A stretch of DNA of 64,000 nucleotides from Mesorhizobium sp. M1B.F.Ca.ET.045.04.1.1. GTDB taxonomy: Bacteria > Pseudomonadota > Alphaproteobacteria > Rhizobiales > Rhizobiaceae. Each line of letters starts with the position of its first letter. Within the stretch, counting starts at the first letter, position 1. The position numbers and the translations under genes were made by a program. The stretch lies in the NCBI RefSeq assembly GCF_003952465.1, contig NZ_CP034448.1:372001-436000 (forward strand). Reading direction: 5' to 3'. Of the stretch, positions 24,059-33,736 are shown in pieces. Under the pieces are notes generated by a model. The model was not told the origin of the DNA and searched no databases. It saw only the letters and a program-made list of their open reading frames with translations.

Positions 24059-25014
24059 GGCGACGCCCGCCGCCGCTGCCGCGGGTCGAGCAGCGCCTGA
24101 ACGAGATCGCCCATCGCAGCGGACAAGACGAAGATCGTCGCCATGACGAGGACACCCGCTTCGAGCATCGGGAAGTCGCGCGACTTGGCCGCATTGAGCA
24201 CCAGGTTGCCCAGGCCCTGGATGCCGAACAGCGCTTCGATCACCACCAGTCCGCCGAGCATGTAGCCGCTCTGGGTCGCAAGCACCGCGATCGTCGGCGT
24301 CAGCGCGTTGGGAAGCACATGCCGGAAAATGACCTGCCAGCGATCGAGCCCTTTCAGGGTCGCGGTGCGCGTGTAGTCGGCGGCCAGCGCCTCGATCACC
24401 CCTGCCCGCGTCATGCGCGCCAGATAGCCGGCGAGGTTGAGCACCAGCGGCAGCGCCGGCAGAATGAGATAGTAAGCGCTTGTCCAGAAGCCCGCGCCAT
24501 CAGGAGCCGCGCCGGTGATCGGCACCCAGTTCAGCCACAGGCCGAGAACCAGGAGCAGAAGCAGTCCGGACACGAAATCCGGGACGATACCAAACGAGAC
24601 GCCGGCAAGAACGATCAGCCGATCGACAAGCCGACCCTGGTTGAGGCCGGCGACGATGCCCGCGGCGACACCCAGCGGGACGAGAAACAGCAATATGATG
24701 CCGGCAAGCGCGGCCGAGCGACCGAGGCTTGCCAGCACGAAGGGGCCGACCGGCGCGCGCATCGACAGCGAGGTGCCGAAGTCGCCGGTGAGCGCCGCGC
24801 TGAACCAATGCCAGTATTGGACGAGCATGGGCTGGTCGGCGCCGAGCTGTTTGTTCAGCGCCGCGACGGCTTCAGCATCGGCGAAGGGACCGAGCATGAC
24901 GCGTGCGACATCGCCGGGCAGGACCTGCCCGGCGAGGAAGACCAGCGCGCTGACCAGCCACAGGGTGAGCAGCAGCGAAGCTGCGCGCGTCGACAGGGTG
25001 CGGCCCGTCAGCAT
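24055..25014 (-). CDS. ABC transporter permease, DppB/OppB type
   Basis: A 319-residue DppB-type permease. The first helix (RAASLLLTLWLVSALVFLAGQVLPGDVARVMLGPFA) and the periplasmic loop LGADQPMLVQYWHWFSAALTGDFGTSLSMRAPV are diagnostic. The EAA loop is YTRTATLKGLDRWQVIFRHVLPNALTP. The start at 25014 is chosen; the longer ORF upstream overlaps the binding-protein gene in another frame. It pairs with the DppC gene (4-base overlap) and follows the binding-protein gene by about 30 bases. Confidence 0.88.
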   Translation of the reverse strand: MLTGRTLSTRAASLLLTLWLVSALVFLAGQVLPGDVARVMLGPFADAEAVAALNKQLGADQPMLVQYWHWFSAALTGDFGTSLSMRAPVGPFVLASLGRSAALAGIILLFLVPLGVAAGIVAGLNQGRLVDRLIVLAGVSFGIVPDFVSGLLLLLVLGLWLNWVPITGAAPDGAGFWTSAYYLILPALPLVLNLAGYLARMTRAGVIEALAADYTRTATLKGLDRWQVIFRHVLPNALTPTIAVLATQSGYMLGGLVVIEALFGIQGLGNLVLNAAKSRDFPMLEAGVLVMATIFVLSAAMGDLVQALLDPRQRRRASP

Positions 25015-25045
25015 CCGGCGTCCCGCCCGGCTTGGCGTTTCCGCG

Positions 25046-26551
25046 TCATGCCTGGACGAAGGAAACGCGGTCGAGCAGCAGATGCGAGATCGCCGTGAAA
25101 CGCACGCCCTCGACCTTGGTGCTGGCGATCCGGCTGTACTGCGAGAAGTAGCTGATGATCTCCGGCGCCTCGTCGAGCAGCAGGTTCTGAATCTTGCCGG
25201 CGGCGATGCGCTGCGCCTGAAGGTCGCGGGCCTTGCCGTAGTCGACCAGCAATGCGTCATAGTCCGCATTCTTGAAGTGCGCGGCGTTCCACGCTCCGGT
25301 GCTCTTCAGCGTCGCGTTGAGGAAGATGTCCGGCGTGCCGCGATGGCCGAAATCGGTGATGCCGAGATTGGAATCGAGCCATGGCGAGCTGCCGAACGTC
25401 GCCGATCCGTAATAGGCATCCTGCGGCAACACGTTGAGCTTGATATCGATGCCGGCCTTTTTGGCGAAGTTCTGGATGATCACGGCGTAGTCGGGAATGT
25501 CATAGGCGCGCTCGGTGGTCAGCGTCACCTCGAAGCCGTTGGGCACGCCGGCCTCGGCGAGCAGCCGCTTGGCCTCGGCGATGTCCTGCTTGCGCTGCGG
25601 CACCGACGGATCGGCCGAGGGGAAGATCGGCGCGAACGGGGTGTCGTTGCCGGCGATTGCGCGACCCTTGAGCAGACCCTTCACGATGGCCGGTTCCAGG
25701 CGCGTGGTGCTCGGGATGACGTCGAGCTGGCCGGCCTGCAGCGCCACGACCTGCGCCTGCTCGTCGTCGAAGAACTTGATCTCGACCCGGTCGGGCAGAG
25801 CCTTCTCGCCCCAGTAGTCGGAGTTGCGCACGAAGGTCGCGCCCTGTTTGGGGCGGAAGGATTCGAGCTTGAATGGGCCGGTGCCGTTGAAATTCTTCTC
25901 GAAGTCACCGGCATAGTCGGCCGGCAGGATCACGGCGTTGTAGACGTCGGAGGACACGTAGAAGGGGAAATTCGAGTTCGACTGGTCGAGATCGAAGGCG
26001 ACCGTCTCGTCGTCGATAATCTTGGCGCCGCCCTTGGACAGGATGCCCTTGTAGGCCGACAGCGCCGACGAGCCGCTGTTCGGATCGACGAGGCGCTCGA
26101 AGCTCGCCACGACGTCCTTGGCTGTGACGGTGCGGCCATCGTGGAATTTCACGCCCGGCCGCAGCTTGAACGTCCAGCGTTTTGCCGTCTCATCCGCTTC
26201 CCAGGACAGAGCGAGCTTCGGCTGGAGCCCGTCCTTGGGATCGTCGAGGATCAGATATTCGCCGACCTGGCTGAGAACGCCGATGCTGGCCGGATCGGTG
26301 ACCGTGATCGGATCGATCGCCTTGGTCGGCTGGCCGAGCCCGACGCGCACTGTGCCGCCGGCGGCAGCGGCGCGCGCCGTACCGGAAAAGCCCAAATCTT
26401 GCGAAGCGGCGAAGCCGGTCAGTCCGATCAGCGCGGCATATTTCAACAGGTCGCGGCGCTTGAGATAGCCCTTGGCGTATTCATCGACAGCGACATTCCA
26501 GATATCGCCGGACAGGTTGCGAAGGGAGTCGATTTCGTTGCGTTTGGTCAT
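25046..26551 (-). CDS. Tat-exported peptide/nickel-class ABC substrate-binding protein
   Basis: A 501-residue family 5 extracellular solute-binding protein. The N-terminus carries a twin-arginine export motif (KRRDLLKYAALIGLTGFA, residues about 29-46) and an AAA-type cleavage region, so it is probably exported folded. Family core motifs are RWTFKLRPGVKFHDGRTVTAKDVVASFERL and FKLESFRPKQGATFVRNSDYWG. ATG 26551 is preceded by GAGGC; the longer ORF start at 27010 overlaps the DUF427 gene. Ligand is unknown; the neighbouring NtaA/DszA-type monooxygenase hints at an organosulfur or aminocarboxylate compound. Confidence 0.87.
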   Translation of the reverse strand: MTKRNEIDSLRNLSGDIWNVAVDEYAKGYLKRRDLLKYAALIGLTGFAASQDLGFSGTARAAAAGGTVRVGLGQPTKAIDPITVTDPASIGVLSQVGEYLILDDPKDGLQPKLALSWEADETAKRWTFKLRPGVKFHDGRTVTAKDVVASFERLVDPNSGSSALSAYKGILSKGGAKIIDDETVAFDLDQSNSNFPFYVSSDVYNAVILPADYAGDFEKNFNGTGPFKLESFRPKQGATFVRNSDYWGEKALPDRVEIKFFDDEQAQVVALQAGQLDVIPSTTRLEPAIVKGLLKGRAIAGNDTPFAPIFPSADPSVPQRKQDIAEAKRLLAEAGVPNGFEVTLTTERAYDIPDYAVIIQNFAKKAGIDIKLNVLPQDAYYGSATFGSSPWLDSNLGITDFGHRGTPDIFLNATLKSTGAWNAAHFKNADYDALLVDYGKARDLQAQRIAAGKIQNLLLDEAPEIISYFSQYSRIASTKVEGVRFTAISHLLLDRVSFVQA

Positions 26552-26607
26552 TTTTGCCTCTGTGAAAATTGTGGTTTTGAAATGAGGTGGAGACGACGGG
26601 GCCGGAC

Positions 26608-27381
26608 TCAGACCGGCTGGCCGTCGAGATGGATGCGGTCGACTGCTTGCGGATAGAAGGCGATCAGCCCCTTGATCTTCGGCATCTCGGCGATCGGATC
26701 GCGGTAGCTCCAGGCGATGTCTTCGCTGAGCGAGCCGTCCTTGAGCACGCCGGACCAGTAGGAGGCGATGCCTTTGTAGGGACATCGGGTCCTCGTCAAC
26801 GAGGCCCTCAGCCGGTCGAGCCGGACATCCTCCGGCGGAAGATAGAAACGTGTCGGCAGGTGCGTTTCGAACAGCAGCACCGGGCGGCGGCTGTCGGCGA
26901 TGAGCTCGCCATCGAACCATATCGCGACATGGCTCGCGCTCTGCAGAACGTCGATGCGCGCATAGGGATCGCGGGCATGGACGAAGACTTCTTCCTCCTC
27001 CTCGAACCATTGGTCGACGAGATTCCAGGTGAAGGCGACGCGGCCGGCGAGCGGCGCGAGGTTCTCGTCGGGCGGCGCTGTGAACGACCAGGCGGCATCG
27101 GCGGCGCGCCGGTCACCGGCTTCGATATCCCAGTATTTCGTCTCGCCACCGACAGCATGCTGCTGGCCATGTTTCGATGGCTTCAGCACGGACTGGTCGA
27201 CCGCCGAGAGCGGGAAGAAATAGATCGGCAAAAAGTGATTGGAGCGCAGCACCAGCACGTTGCGGCTGTCGGCGATGACGCGGCCGGCGAATTTGACGCG
27301 GACACGCTTGGGGCTGTGGAGGACATTGATCAGTTGCGGCGCAGTGGCTTCGCGCGGCTGCAGCCTCGGTGCGGCGGTCAT
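26608..27381 (-). CDS. Tandem DUF427 domain protein
   Basis: A 257-residue protein with two DUF427 units. The first (residues about 25-125) has VRVKFAGRVIADSRNVLVLRSNHFLPIYFFP and ETKYWDIEAG. The second (about 138-235) has HVAIWFDGELIADSRRPVLLFETHLPTRFYLPPEDV and CPYKGIASYWSG, the KG-x-A-x-Y-W motif of the family. It is cytosolic, of unknown reaction. It sits between the monooxygenase and the binding-protein gene in a five-gene minus-strand operon, which ties it to that catabolic system. Confidence 0.78.
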   Translation of the reverse strand: MTAAPRLQPREATAPQLINVLHSPKRVRVKFAGRVIADSRNVLVLRSNHFLPIYFFPLSAVDQSVLKPSKHGQQHAVGGETKYWDIEAGDRRAADAAWSFTAPPDENLAPLAGRVAFTWNLVDQWFEEEEEVFVHARDPYARIDVLQSASHVAIWFDGELIADSRRPVLLFETHLPTRFYLPPEDVRLDRLRASLTRTRCPYKGIASYWSGVLKDGSLSEDIAWSYRDPIAEMPKIKGLIAFYPQAVDRIHLDGQPV

Positions 27382-27393
27382 GACGGCTCTCCT

Positions 27394-28752
27394 TCAGGAT
27401 ACGGCGCGCTGATTGGCGCGCTGCTCGGCAAAGCGGTTGGCGGGACGGGCGAGGCCGAAGCGGTCGCGCAGCGTGCCTGGCGCGTATTCGGTCGGGAAGA
27501 CGCCGCGGCGCTGCAATTCCGGCACGACCTGTTCGGCGAAGTTCACCCAGTCCTCGGGCAGCAGCGGGAACATCAGGTTGAAGCCGTCGGCGGCGCCGGC
27601 CTCGAACCAGTCCTGCAGCTGGTCGGCGATCTGCTTCGGCGTGCCGGCGACGGTCGGCACCGAGCCGCTGTTGGCGAGCTTGCGCGCGATCTCGCGCAGG
27701 GTCAGATTCTGCTTGGCCCACTGCTTGACCCGGTTGAGCGAGGTGCGGCCGCCATTGAAGGTGCTTTCATCGGGGAGCGGCGGCAGCGGGCCATCCGGCG
27801 GATAGGCCGAGAGGTCGAGCCCGCTCCAGCTCGACAGGAGGTCGATGCCGACCCGGTCCGGAAGCAAGGTCTGGAGATAATCCTGCCTGTCGCGCGCCTC
27901 GGCTTCGGAAGCGGCGACGATCGGCAATATGCCCGGCAGGATCTTGAAGCTTTCCGGCCGCCTGCCGTGGCGGGCGAGACGGTCGTTGATGTCCTGGCGG
28001 TATCTGATGCCGTCTTCCCTGGTGCTGAAGATGGCGAAATGGGCGTCGGCGTGCGCGGTGGCGAAGTTCTTGCCGTCCTCGGATGAGCCGGCCTGCACGA
28101 TCAGCGGATGGCCCTGCGGCGGCCGCGGGACGTTGAGCGGTCCGCGCACCTTGAAATGTGTGCCGCGGTGCTCGAGCACATGGACCTTGTCCGGGTCGGC
28201 GAAATAGCCGGTTTCCTTGTCGAATAGCAGCGCTTCGTCTTCCCAGCTGTCCCACAATCCCTTGACGATCTCGAGGAATTCCGCCGCGCGCTGGTAGCGG
28301 AAGGCATGCTCGATGTTGCCGTCGCGGCCGAAATTGCGCGCCTCTTCGTCCATGGCCGAGGTGACGACGTTCCACGACGCCCTGCCCCCGCTGATGTGGT
28401 CGAGCGAGGCGAACAGGCGCGCGACATTATAGGGTTCGCTGTAGGAGCTCGACGCGGTGGTGATGAGGCCGATGTGCTTGGTAACGCCGGCAAGCGCCGA
28501 CAAAAGCGTCAACGGCTCGAGCCGGGCATTGGCGTAATGCGCGACACCGCTCTTCACCGAATCCCAGATCGACACGTGGTCGGCGACGAAAATGGTGTCG
28601 ATCCTGGCGCGCTCGGCGGCCTGGACCAGCTCGCGATAGTAATCGAAGCCGAGCACTTCCCGGCCGGGCGCGCGCGGATGCCGCCACGACATGCGATGGT
28701 CGCCCTGCGGGTTGAAGAAGAATGCGCTGAGGATCAAGTGGTTTCGCGCCAT
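27394..28752 (-). CDS. FMN-dependent monooxygenase, NtaA/SnaA/DszA family
   Basis: A 452-residue bacterial-luciferase-like monooxygenase using reduced FMN from a partner reductase. The start at 28752 follows GGAGG; MARNHLILSAFFFNPQGDHRMSWRHP is the standard NtaA/DszA opening. Other family motifs are FVADHV, TLLSALAGVTKHIGLITTASSSYSEPYNVARLFASLDHISGGRASWNVVTS and FGRDGNIEHAFRYQRAAEFLEIV. Known members oxidise nitrilotriacetate, EDTA, dibenzothiophene sulfone or pristinamycin. Operon with a Dpp-type importer suggests an imported S- or N-containing substrate. The specific substrate cannot be inferred. Confidence 0.86.
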   Translation of the reverse strand: MARNHLILSAFFFNPQGDHRMSWRHPRAPGREVLGFDYYRELVQAAERARIDTIFVADHVSIWDSVKSGVAHYANARLEPLTLLSALAGVTKHIGLITTASSSYSEPYNVARLFASLDHISGGRASWNVVTSAMDEEARNFGRDGNIEHAFRYQRAAEFLEIVKGLWDSWEDEALLFDKETGYFADPDKVHVLEHRGTHFKVRGPLNVPRPPQGHPLIVQAGSSEDGKNFATAHADAHFAIFSTREDGIRYRQDINDRLARHGRRPESFKILPGILPIVAASEAEARDRQDYLQTLLPDRVGIDLLSSWSGLDLSAYPPDGPLPPLPDESTFNGGRTSLNRVKQWAKQNLTLREIARKLANSGSVPTVAGTPKQIADQLQDWFEAGAADGFNLMFPLLPEDWVNFAEQVVPELQRRGVFPTEYAPGTLRDRFGLARPANRFAEQRANQRAVS

Positions 28753-28944
28753 GCCGGCCTCCTTGCAAATCCGCGCGAGGGACGCTGGCGCCACGTCGAT
28801 CCGCGCGGTCAGCAATCCTCGATGTGCAAAAGGCTAGATTGCGCTCGCCATTAATTCGAGTAATTTTATAGAGATTATATACTCGACAAGCGGAAGCGAT
28901 TGCCCCTGATGAGGGCGCCGGAAGAAAGTGGTTTCGAGGTCTTG
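28753..28944. promoter_or_regulatory. Divergent promoter region between monooxygenase operon and ABC ATPase gene
   Basis: These 192 bases separate two oppositely transcribed units of one uptake/oxidation system. The part 28840-28890 (TTAATTCGAG, TTTTATAGAGATTATATACTC) is much richer in A/T than its surroundings and probably holds both promoters. Confidence 0.5.
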
Positions 28945-30744
28945 ATGTCCCCTTCTGTGCTCAACGTGGAAAAACTTTCCATCGCCTATGGCGGGAAAAG
29001 AGGATGGCAATCCGCCGTCGACGGCGTGTCGCTCTCGATAGGCCAAGGCGAAGCGCTGGGGCTGGTCGGCGAGTCGGGCTCGGGAAAGAGCTCGGTGGCG
29101 CTCGCCATACTGCGCTACCTGCCGGGAAATGCCCGGCTGGCCGCCTCGGCGCTGGAGTTCCAGGGCCGCGAAATCAGAAGCCTCTCCGGCGAGGAACTGC
29201 GCGGCCTGAGGGGCGACCGCATCGCCGCCGTCTACCAGCATCCGGGCGCCGCGCTCAATCCGGCAATGACGATCGGCCGGCAGATCGGCGAGACGATCAT
29301 GCGCCATCGTCCGATCCGCCGCGATGAGGCGCGCTGGCGTTCGGCCGAGTTGCTCAAGCGCGTGCGGGTGAGCAATTCCGAGCGGGCGCTCGATCTCTAT
29401 CCGCACGAGTTGTCAGGCGGCATGCAGCAGCGCGCCAACATCGCCATTGCCATCGCACTCGACCCGGCTCTTTTGGTGCTGGACGAGCCGACGACGGCGC
29501 TCGATGCCAGCGTGCAGTCGGAAGTCATCGCGATCCTCGACGAACTGCGCCGGGACCACAAAACCAGCATCCTGCTGATCAGCCACGACATCAACCTGAT
29601 CCGCCGCTCCTGTGACCGGGTGGCGGTGATGCAGTCGGGCGCCGTGGTCGAGAGCGGCGATGCGCACGATGTCTTCGAAAACCCCACCCATGCCTATACC
29701 AAGACGCTGATCGCCTCGATTCCGGCGCTCAACTTCACCAAGCGGGACGGCCGGCTGGCCGAGGTCGACACGGCAGGTCGCATCCAGGCGGCCGCTCGCC
29801 AAACCGGTCCGGACGCGGAACGCCAGACCGCCATTGCCTGCAAGGGCATCAGCCATTCGTTCGGTTCGCAGGCCGTGCTGCACAATGTCGAGCTTCGCAT
29901 CGGGCAAGGCGAAACCTTCGGCCTGATTGGCGAATCCGGCTCCGGCAAATCGACGCTGGCGCGGATCGTCACGGGCCTGCAGACGCCGAGCCAGGGATCG
30001 GTCGAGCTGTTCGGCAGGACGGTCGCGGCACGCGCCGAGAAACGCGCGCCTGGCGAGCGGCGTGACGTGCAGATGGTCTTCCAGTCGCCGCACCGCACAC
30101 TCAATCCGCGCCACCGGATCGGGCGCATTATCAGCCGGCCGCTGCGGCGGCTTGCCGGGCTTGGCCGGAGCCGGGCGCGCGAACGCGTCGCCGACCTGCT
30201 GCGCTCGGTCCGGCTGGCGGACACGACCGCCGAACAGAAGCCACGCACGCTCTCCGGCGGCCAACGACAGAGGGCGGCGATTGCACGCGCCTTTGCCGGC
30301 GCACCGAAAGTGGTGGTGCTGGACGAGCCGACCTCGGCGCTCGACGTCTCGGTTCAGGCGACCGTCCTCAACCTGCTCAACGACCTGCAGCGCGAGAAGG
30401 ACACGACATATCTGTTCATCAGCCACGACCTCAAGGTGGTGCGCTACATGGCCGACAGGATCGGCGTGCTTTATCGCGGCCGGCTGGTCGAGGCCGGCTT
30501 GTCCGAGCAGGTCTTCAAGGGTCCCAACCACCCCTATACGAAGCTGCTTCTGGCCGCGTCCGCCGACGCCGCGCAGGCCGTCTCAATCCAGGCCGGGATC
30601 CCAGGGGAGACCCAACCGGCCAAGGGATGCTGCTTTGCCGAGCGCTGCCCTCTTGCCTCGCCGCTATGCGGGGAGGCGGAGCCGGCCTCCACCGATACGG
30701 GCGACGGCCATCTCATCGCCTGCTGGCGGCGCGACGAGCTGTGA
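28945..30744 (+). CDS. Fused dipeptide-type ABC transporter ATPase (DppD-DppF fusion)
   Basis: A 599-residue protein with two complete ABC ATPase domains. Domain 1 has GESGSGKSS, signature LSGGMQQR and LLVLDEPTTALD; domain 2 has GESGSGKST, signature LSGGQRQR and [14 protein letters not shown]. The C-terminus AKGCCFAERCPLASPLCGEAEP is the cysteine-rich oligopeptide-transporter tail. The start at 28945 follows GAGG; an upstream in-frame ATG at 28900 is less likely. It should energise the DppB/DppC permeases encoded at 23171-25014, from which it is divergently transcribed. Confidence 0.9.
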   Translation: MSPSVLNVEKLSIAYGGKRGWQSAVDGVSLSIGQGEALGLVGESGSGKSSVALAILRYLPGNARLAASALEFQGREIRSLSGEELRGLRGDRIAAVYQHPGAALNPAMTIGRQIGETIMRHRPIRRDEARWRSAELLKRVRVSNSERALDLYPHELSGGMQQRANIAIAIALDPALLVLDEPTTALDASVQSEVIAILDELRRDHKTSILLISHDINLIRRSCDRVAVMQSGAVVESGDAHDVFENPTHAYTKTLIASIPALNFTKRDGRLAEVDTAGRIQAAARQTGPDAERQTAIACKGISHSFGSQAVLHNVELRIGQGETFGLIGESGSGKSTLARIVTGLQTPSQGSVELFGRTVAARAEKRAPGERRDVQMVFQSPHRTLNPRHRIGRIISRPLRRLAGLGRSRARERVADLLRSVRLADTTAEQKPRTLSGGQRQRAAIARAFAGAPKVVVLDEPTSALDVSVQATVLNLLNDLQREKDTTYLFISHDLKVVRYMADRIGVLYRGRLVEAGLSEQVFKGPNHPYTKLLLAASADAAQAVSIQAGIPGETQPAKGCCFAERCPLASPLCGEAEPASTDTGDGHLIACWRRDEL

Positions 30745-30751
30745 TGAGCTA

Positions 30752-31645
30752 TCAGGGTCTCTGCGAGGCCGAGACGAGCTCGGCCTTGCGCCGGGCCGTT
30801 TCCAGGCCGACGTCGATGAAGCGGCGCGCATGGCGGGCGAGCTCCATGTTGTCGATCCACAGATTGCGCCAGATCGCCGTCTTCCGCGACAGGTTCTCGT
30901 CGACGATCTCGGAGGAGAAGGATTCGAAGCTGAGGTCGTCGTCATAGCCGATCGCCGTCAGCGCATCGAAGATCGCGGCGAAATCGATGCTGCCGGTGCC
31001 GAGGAAGCCGCGATGGCTCTCGCCGATATGCACATAGCCGATCTTGTTCGCGGCATGGCGGATCGCGAGCCCGACATCAGCCTCCTCGATGTTCATGTGG
31101 AAGGTGTCGAGATGCAGGAAGATGTTGTCGGAGCCGGTGTCTTCGATGAAGGCAAGCCCCTGCGCGGCGGTGTTGAGCAGGTTGCTTTCGAAGCGGTTGA
31201 CGATCTCGAGATTGAGCGTGACGCCGGCCGCCTTGGCGGTTTCCGCAACCCCGGCAAGCGTTCCGGCGCTGCGGTTCCACTGGTCGCGCGTCGGCGGCTC
31301 GGTCTGCAAGCCGTGGCTGGCCGAAAGGATGCCGCCGACCTTGCGGCCGCCGAGATCGCGGGTGAGCGCGATGGTGCGGTTCAGGATTTCGACGCCGCGC
31401 GCGGCGACCGCCTTGTCGGGGCTGGAGATGTCGCCGTCGGCCGGCAGGCCGATGCTGATCGCGACCCCCAGGCCGAGATCGGAGATGCTTTTGGCCAGCC
31501 TGGCGATATCGACGTCGGCCGGGTCGAGATAGGAGAACTCGATCAGATCGAAGCCGGCCTTCCTGGTGTCGACCAGTGTGCGTTCGAGGTCCGCCTGCGC
31601 TGAGCTCGCCGACCAGACGAAAGAATGGATTCCAATGCGCGACAT
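30752..31645 (-). CDS. Sugar isomerase/epimerase of the D-tagatose/D-allulose 3-epimerase type
   Basis: A 297-residue TIM-barrel metalloenzyme. The catalytic set of ketose 3-epimerases is visible: Glu147 in LEIVNRFE, Asp180 in LDTFHMNIEE, His206 and Arg212 in HIGESHR, and Glu241 in SFES. These match the spacing in Agrobacterium psicose 3-epimerase-type enzymes. It should invert C3 of a free ketose with a divalent metal. It ends the DeoR-kinase-ABC operon, so the epimerised sugar is probably the one imported. The precise ketose is not determinable here. Confidence 0.83.
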   Translation of the reverse strand: MSRIGIHSFVWSASSAQADLERTLVDTRKAGFDLIEFSYLDPADVDIARLAKSISDLGLGVAISIGLPADGDISSPDKAVAARGVEILNRTIALTRDLGGRKVGGILSASHGLQTEPPTRDQWNRSAGTLAGVAETAKAAGVTLNLEIVNRFESNLLNTAAQGLAFIEDTGSDNIFLHLDTFHMNIEEADVGLAIRHAANKIGYVHIGESHRGFLGTGSIDFAAIFDALTAIGYDDDLSFESFSSEIVDENLSRKTAIWRNLWIDNMELARHARRFIDVGLETARRKAELVSASQRP

Positions 31646-31715
31646 GATCGTCTCCGTCCGATGGGATACGGCGCGGCCGGGTCGACCCGGCCGCGCCAGC
31701 CTTGGGGGGGCGGCG

Positions 31716-32654
31716 TTAGCGGGCCGCGGTCCAGCCCTTGTAGTCCTTGAGGTTCTCGGCGGTGATCAGCTTCGGATCGAGCAGGACGACCGGCTCGGCC
31801 GGCTTCTTGCCGGCAAGCACTTCGGCCGCCATCGTCAGCGACTGACCGGCCATGACATAAGGATCCTGCGACGCAGACGCCTTGATCATCGAGGTGCCGG
31901 AGGCGAACTCCTTTTCGATATCGGGCGCGCCGTCGACCGCGGTGAAGATGAATTCGGAGCGGTTGAGCTGCTTGGCCGCGAGCTGCGCGCCGATCGCCGT
32001 CGGGTCGTTGATGGCGAACACCGCGTCGATCTTGTCGAAGCGGGTGAGCAGCGACTGGAACACTTTCAGGCCGCCGTCGCGCGAGCCTTCGGCGTTCTGG
32101 TCGTCGGACAGGATCTTGATGTCCGAATGCTGCGAGAGCACGTTCTTGCAGCCCTTGACGCGCTCCAGGATCGAGGACGAGGCCGGGCCGTTGAGGATGA
32201 CGTAGTTGCCTTTGCCGCCGGTTTGGTCGACCAGGTACTGGCAAGCCTCCTCGCCGGCCTTGACGTTGTTGGTCATCACGGTCACGTCCGCTCCTGGCGC
32301 CGAAACGTCGAAGGCCGCCACCACGATGCCGGCTGCCTGCGCCTTCTTGACGGCAGGCGCGATCGCCTTGGCATCGACGGCATTGAGCATGATCACGTCG
32401 ACGCCGGCGGCGATGAAGGAGTCTACCTGCGAGACCTGCTTGTTGAGGTCGTAGTCCGCCGATACCGACGTCACCTCGACCTTGGGATTGATCTTCTTGG
32501 CCGCGTCCTCGATGCCCTTGATGGTGGCGACGAAGAAGGGGTTGCCGAGCAGGCCGACCGAGATGCCGACCTTGTTAAGGTCCTTGGCCGATGCCGGCGC
32601 GACGGCAAGGCCCGCGAGGGCAGCGCCGCAGAGCAGTTTGGCGATGGTCTTCAT
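31716..32654 (-). CDS. Sugar ABC transporter periplasmic binding protein (RbsB-like)
   Basis: A 312-residue periplasmic binding protein of the ribose/galactose class. A signal peptide (MKTIAKLLCGAALAGLAVAPASA) precedes a type I periplasmic fold: VGISVGLLGNPFFVATIKGIEDAAKK, GVDVIMLNAVDAKAIAPAVKKAQAAGIVVAAFD and IDAVFAINDPTAIGAQLAAK. It delivers a monosaccharide to the RbsC-like permease encoded just upstream. Which sugar is not evident. Confidence 0.88.
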   Translation of the reverse strand: MKTIAKLLCGAALAGLAVAPASAKDLNKVGISVGLLGNPFFVATIKGIEDAAKKINPKVEVTSVSADYDLNKQVSQVDSFIAAGVDVIMLNAVDAKAIAPAVKKAQAAGIVVAAFDVSAPGADVTVMTNNVKAGEEACQYLVDQTGGKGNYVILNGPASSSILERVKGCKNVLSQHSDIKILSDDQNAEGSRDGGLKVFQSLLTRFDKIDAVFAINDPTAIGAQLAAKQLNRSEFIFTAVDGAPDIEKEFASGTSMIKASASQDPYVMAGQSLTMAAEVLAGKKPAEPVVLLDPKLITAENLKDYKGWTAAR

Positions 32655-32737
32655 TTACTTGCTTCCTCCGATTGCCCCGCGCCTCTCACGGTGCGTTACA
32701 CACAATCCGGCTCGTTTGGGCCGGCGACCGAGGTCAA

Positions 32738-33736
32738 TCACGTTCTTGCTCCGGCCTGGAGCCGGTAACGGTCGAGGGCGACCGCCACGATGATGACCAA
32801 TCCCTTGATGATGTACTGCCAAATGTCCGAGACACCGGCCAAAATGAGCCCGTTGGAGAGCACGGCGATGATCAGCCCCCCGATCAGCGTGCCCCAGATC
32901 GAGCCGACGCCGCCGACGAAGCTGGTGCCGCCGAGAATGACGGCGGCGATGGCATCGAGCTCGTAGGACTGGCCGAGCTGCAGGCCGTTGGCGGCGTAGA
33001 GCCTCGCCGCCGACATGACGCCGCCGAGGCCGGCGAGCAGACCGGAGACGCCATAGACGAAGAGCAGCACCAGCGGCACCTTGATGCCGGTCAGCCGCGC
33101 CGCCTCGGCATTGCCGCCCACCGCATAGATCCAGGTGCCGAGCACGGTGCGCTTGAGCACCAGCCAGGACAGCACAACCACCGTCAGCGCGATGATGACC
33201 AGCCACGGAACGCCGAACAGCGAGCCGTTGCCGATGAAGTCGAAGGGCAGGTCGGAATTGAATACCGTCGTGTCCTCGCCGAGCAGGCGGGCGACGCCGC
33301 GCACCGCGGTCAACGAGCCCAGCGTGACGATGAAGGGCGGCAGCCTGATATAGGCGACGAGCAGGCCGTTTACGACGCCGAAGCCGAGGCCGATCAGAAT
33401 GGCGGCGGGAATGCCGAGCATGCCCCAGTCCGGCACCAGCGACACCAGCACGGCCACCATCGCCGAGGCGGCGAGAACCGAGCCCACGGAGAGGTCGATG
33501 CCGCCAGTGAGGATGACGAAGGTCATGCCGGCGGCGAGCACGATGTTGATCGACGATTGCTGCGTGACGATGAGCAGGTTGGTGCCGGTGAGGAAGCGCG
33601 GATTGATGAACTGGAAGGCGGCTGCAAGCAGCACCAGGACGGGCAGCATGCCGAGTGCGGCGAAGGCCGTGCGCAGCCGCCGGCTCCTGACCGCCGCCTG
33701 GTCCGCTGTCGTCGTCACGGTTGTCCTGTCGGTCAT
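32738..33736 (-). CDS. Sugar ABC transporter permease (RbsC-like)
   Basis: A 332-residue inner-membrane permease with about nine hydrophobic segments and the RbsC family motifs [48 protein letters not shown] stretch and [32 protein letters not shown]. It has a 4-base overlap with the ATPase gene upstream, implying translational coupling, and an 83-base gap to the binding-protein gene downstream. Confidence 0.9.
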   Translation of the reverse strand: MTDRTTVTTTADQAAVRSRRLRTAFAALGMLPVLVLLAAAFQFINPRFLTGTNLLIVTQQSSINIVLAAGMTFVILTGGIDLSVGSVLAASAMVAVLVSLVPDWGMLGIPAAILIGLGFGVVNGLLVAYIRLPPFIVTLGSLTAVRGVARLLGEDTTVFNSDLPFDFIGNGSLFGVPWLVIIALTVVVLSWLVLKRTVLGTWIYAVGGNAEAARLTGIKVPLVLLFVYGVSGLLAGLGGVMSAARLYAANGLQLGQSYELDAIAAVILGGTSFVGGVGSIWGTLIGGLIIAVLSNGLILAGVSDIWQYIIKGLVIIVAVALDRYRLQAGART

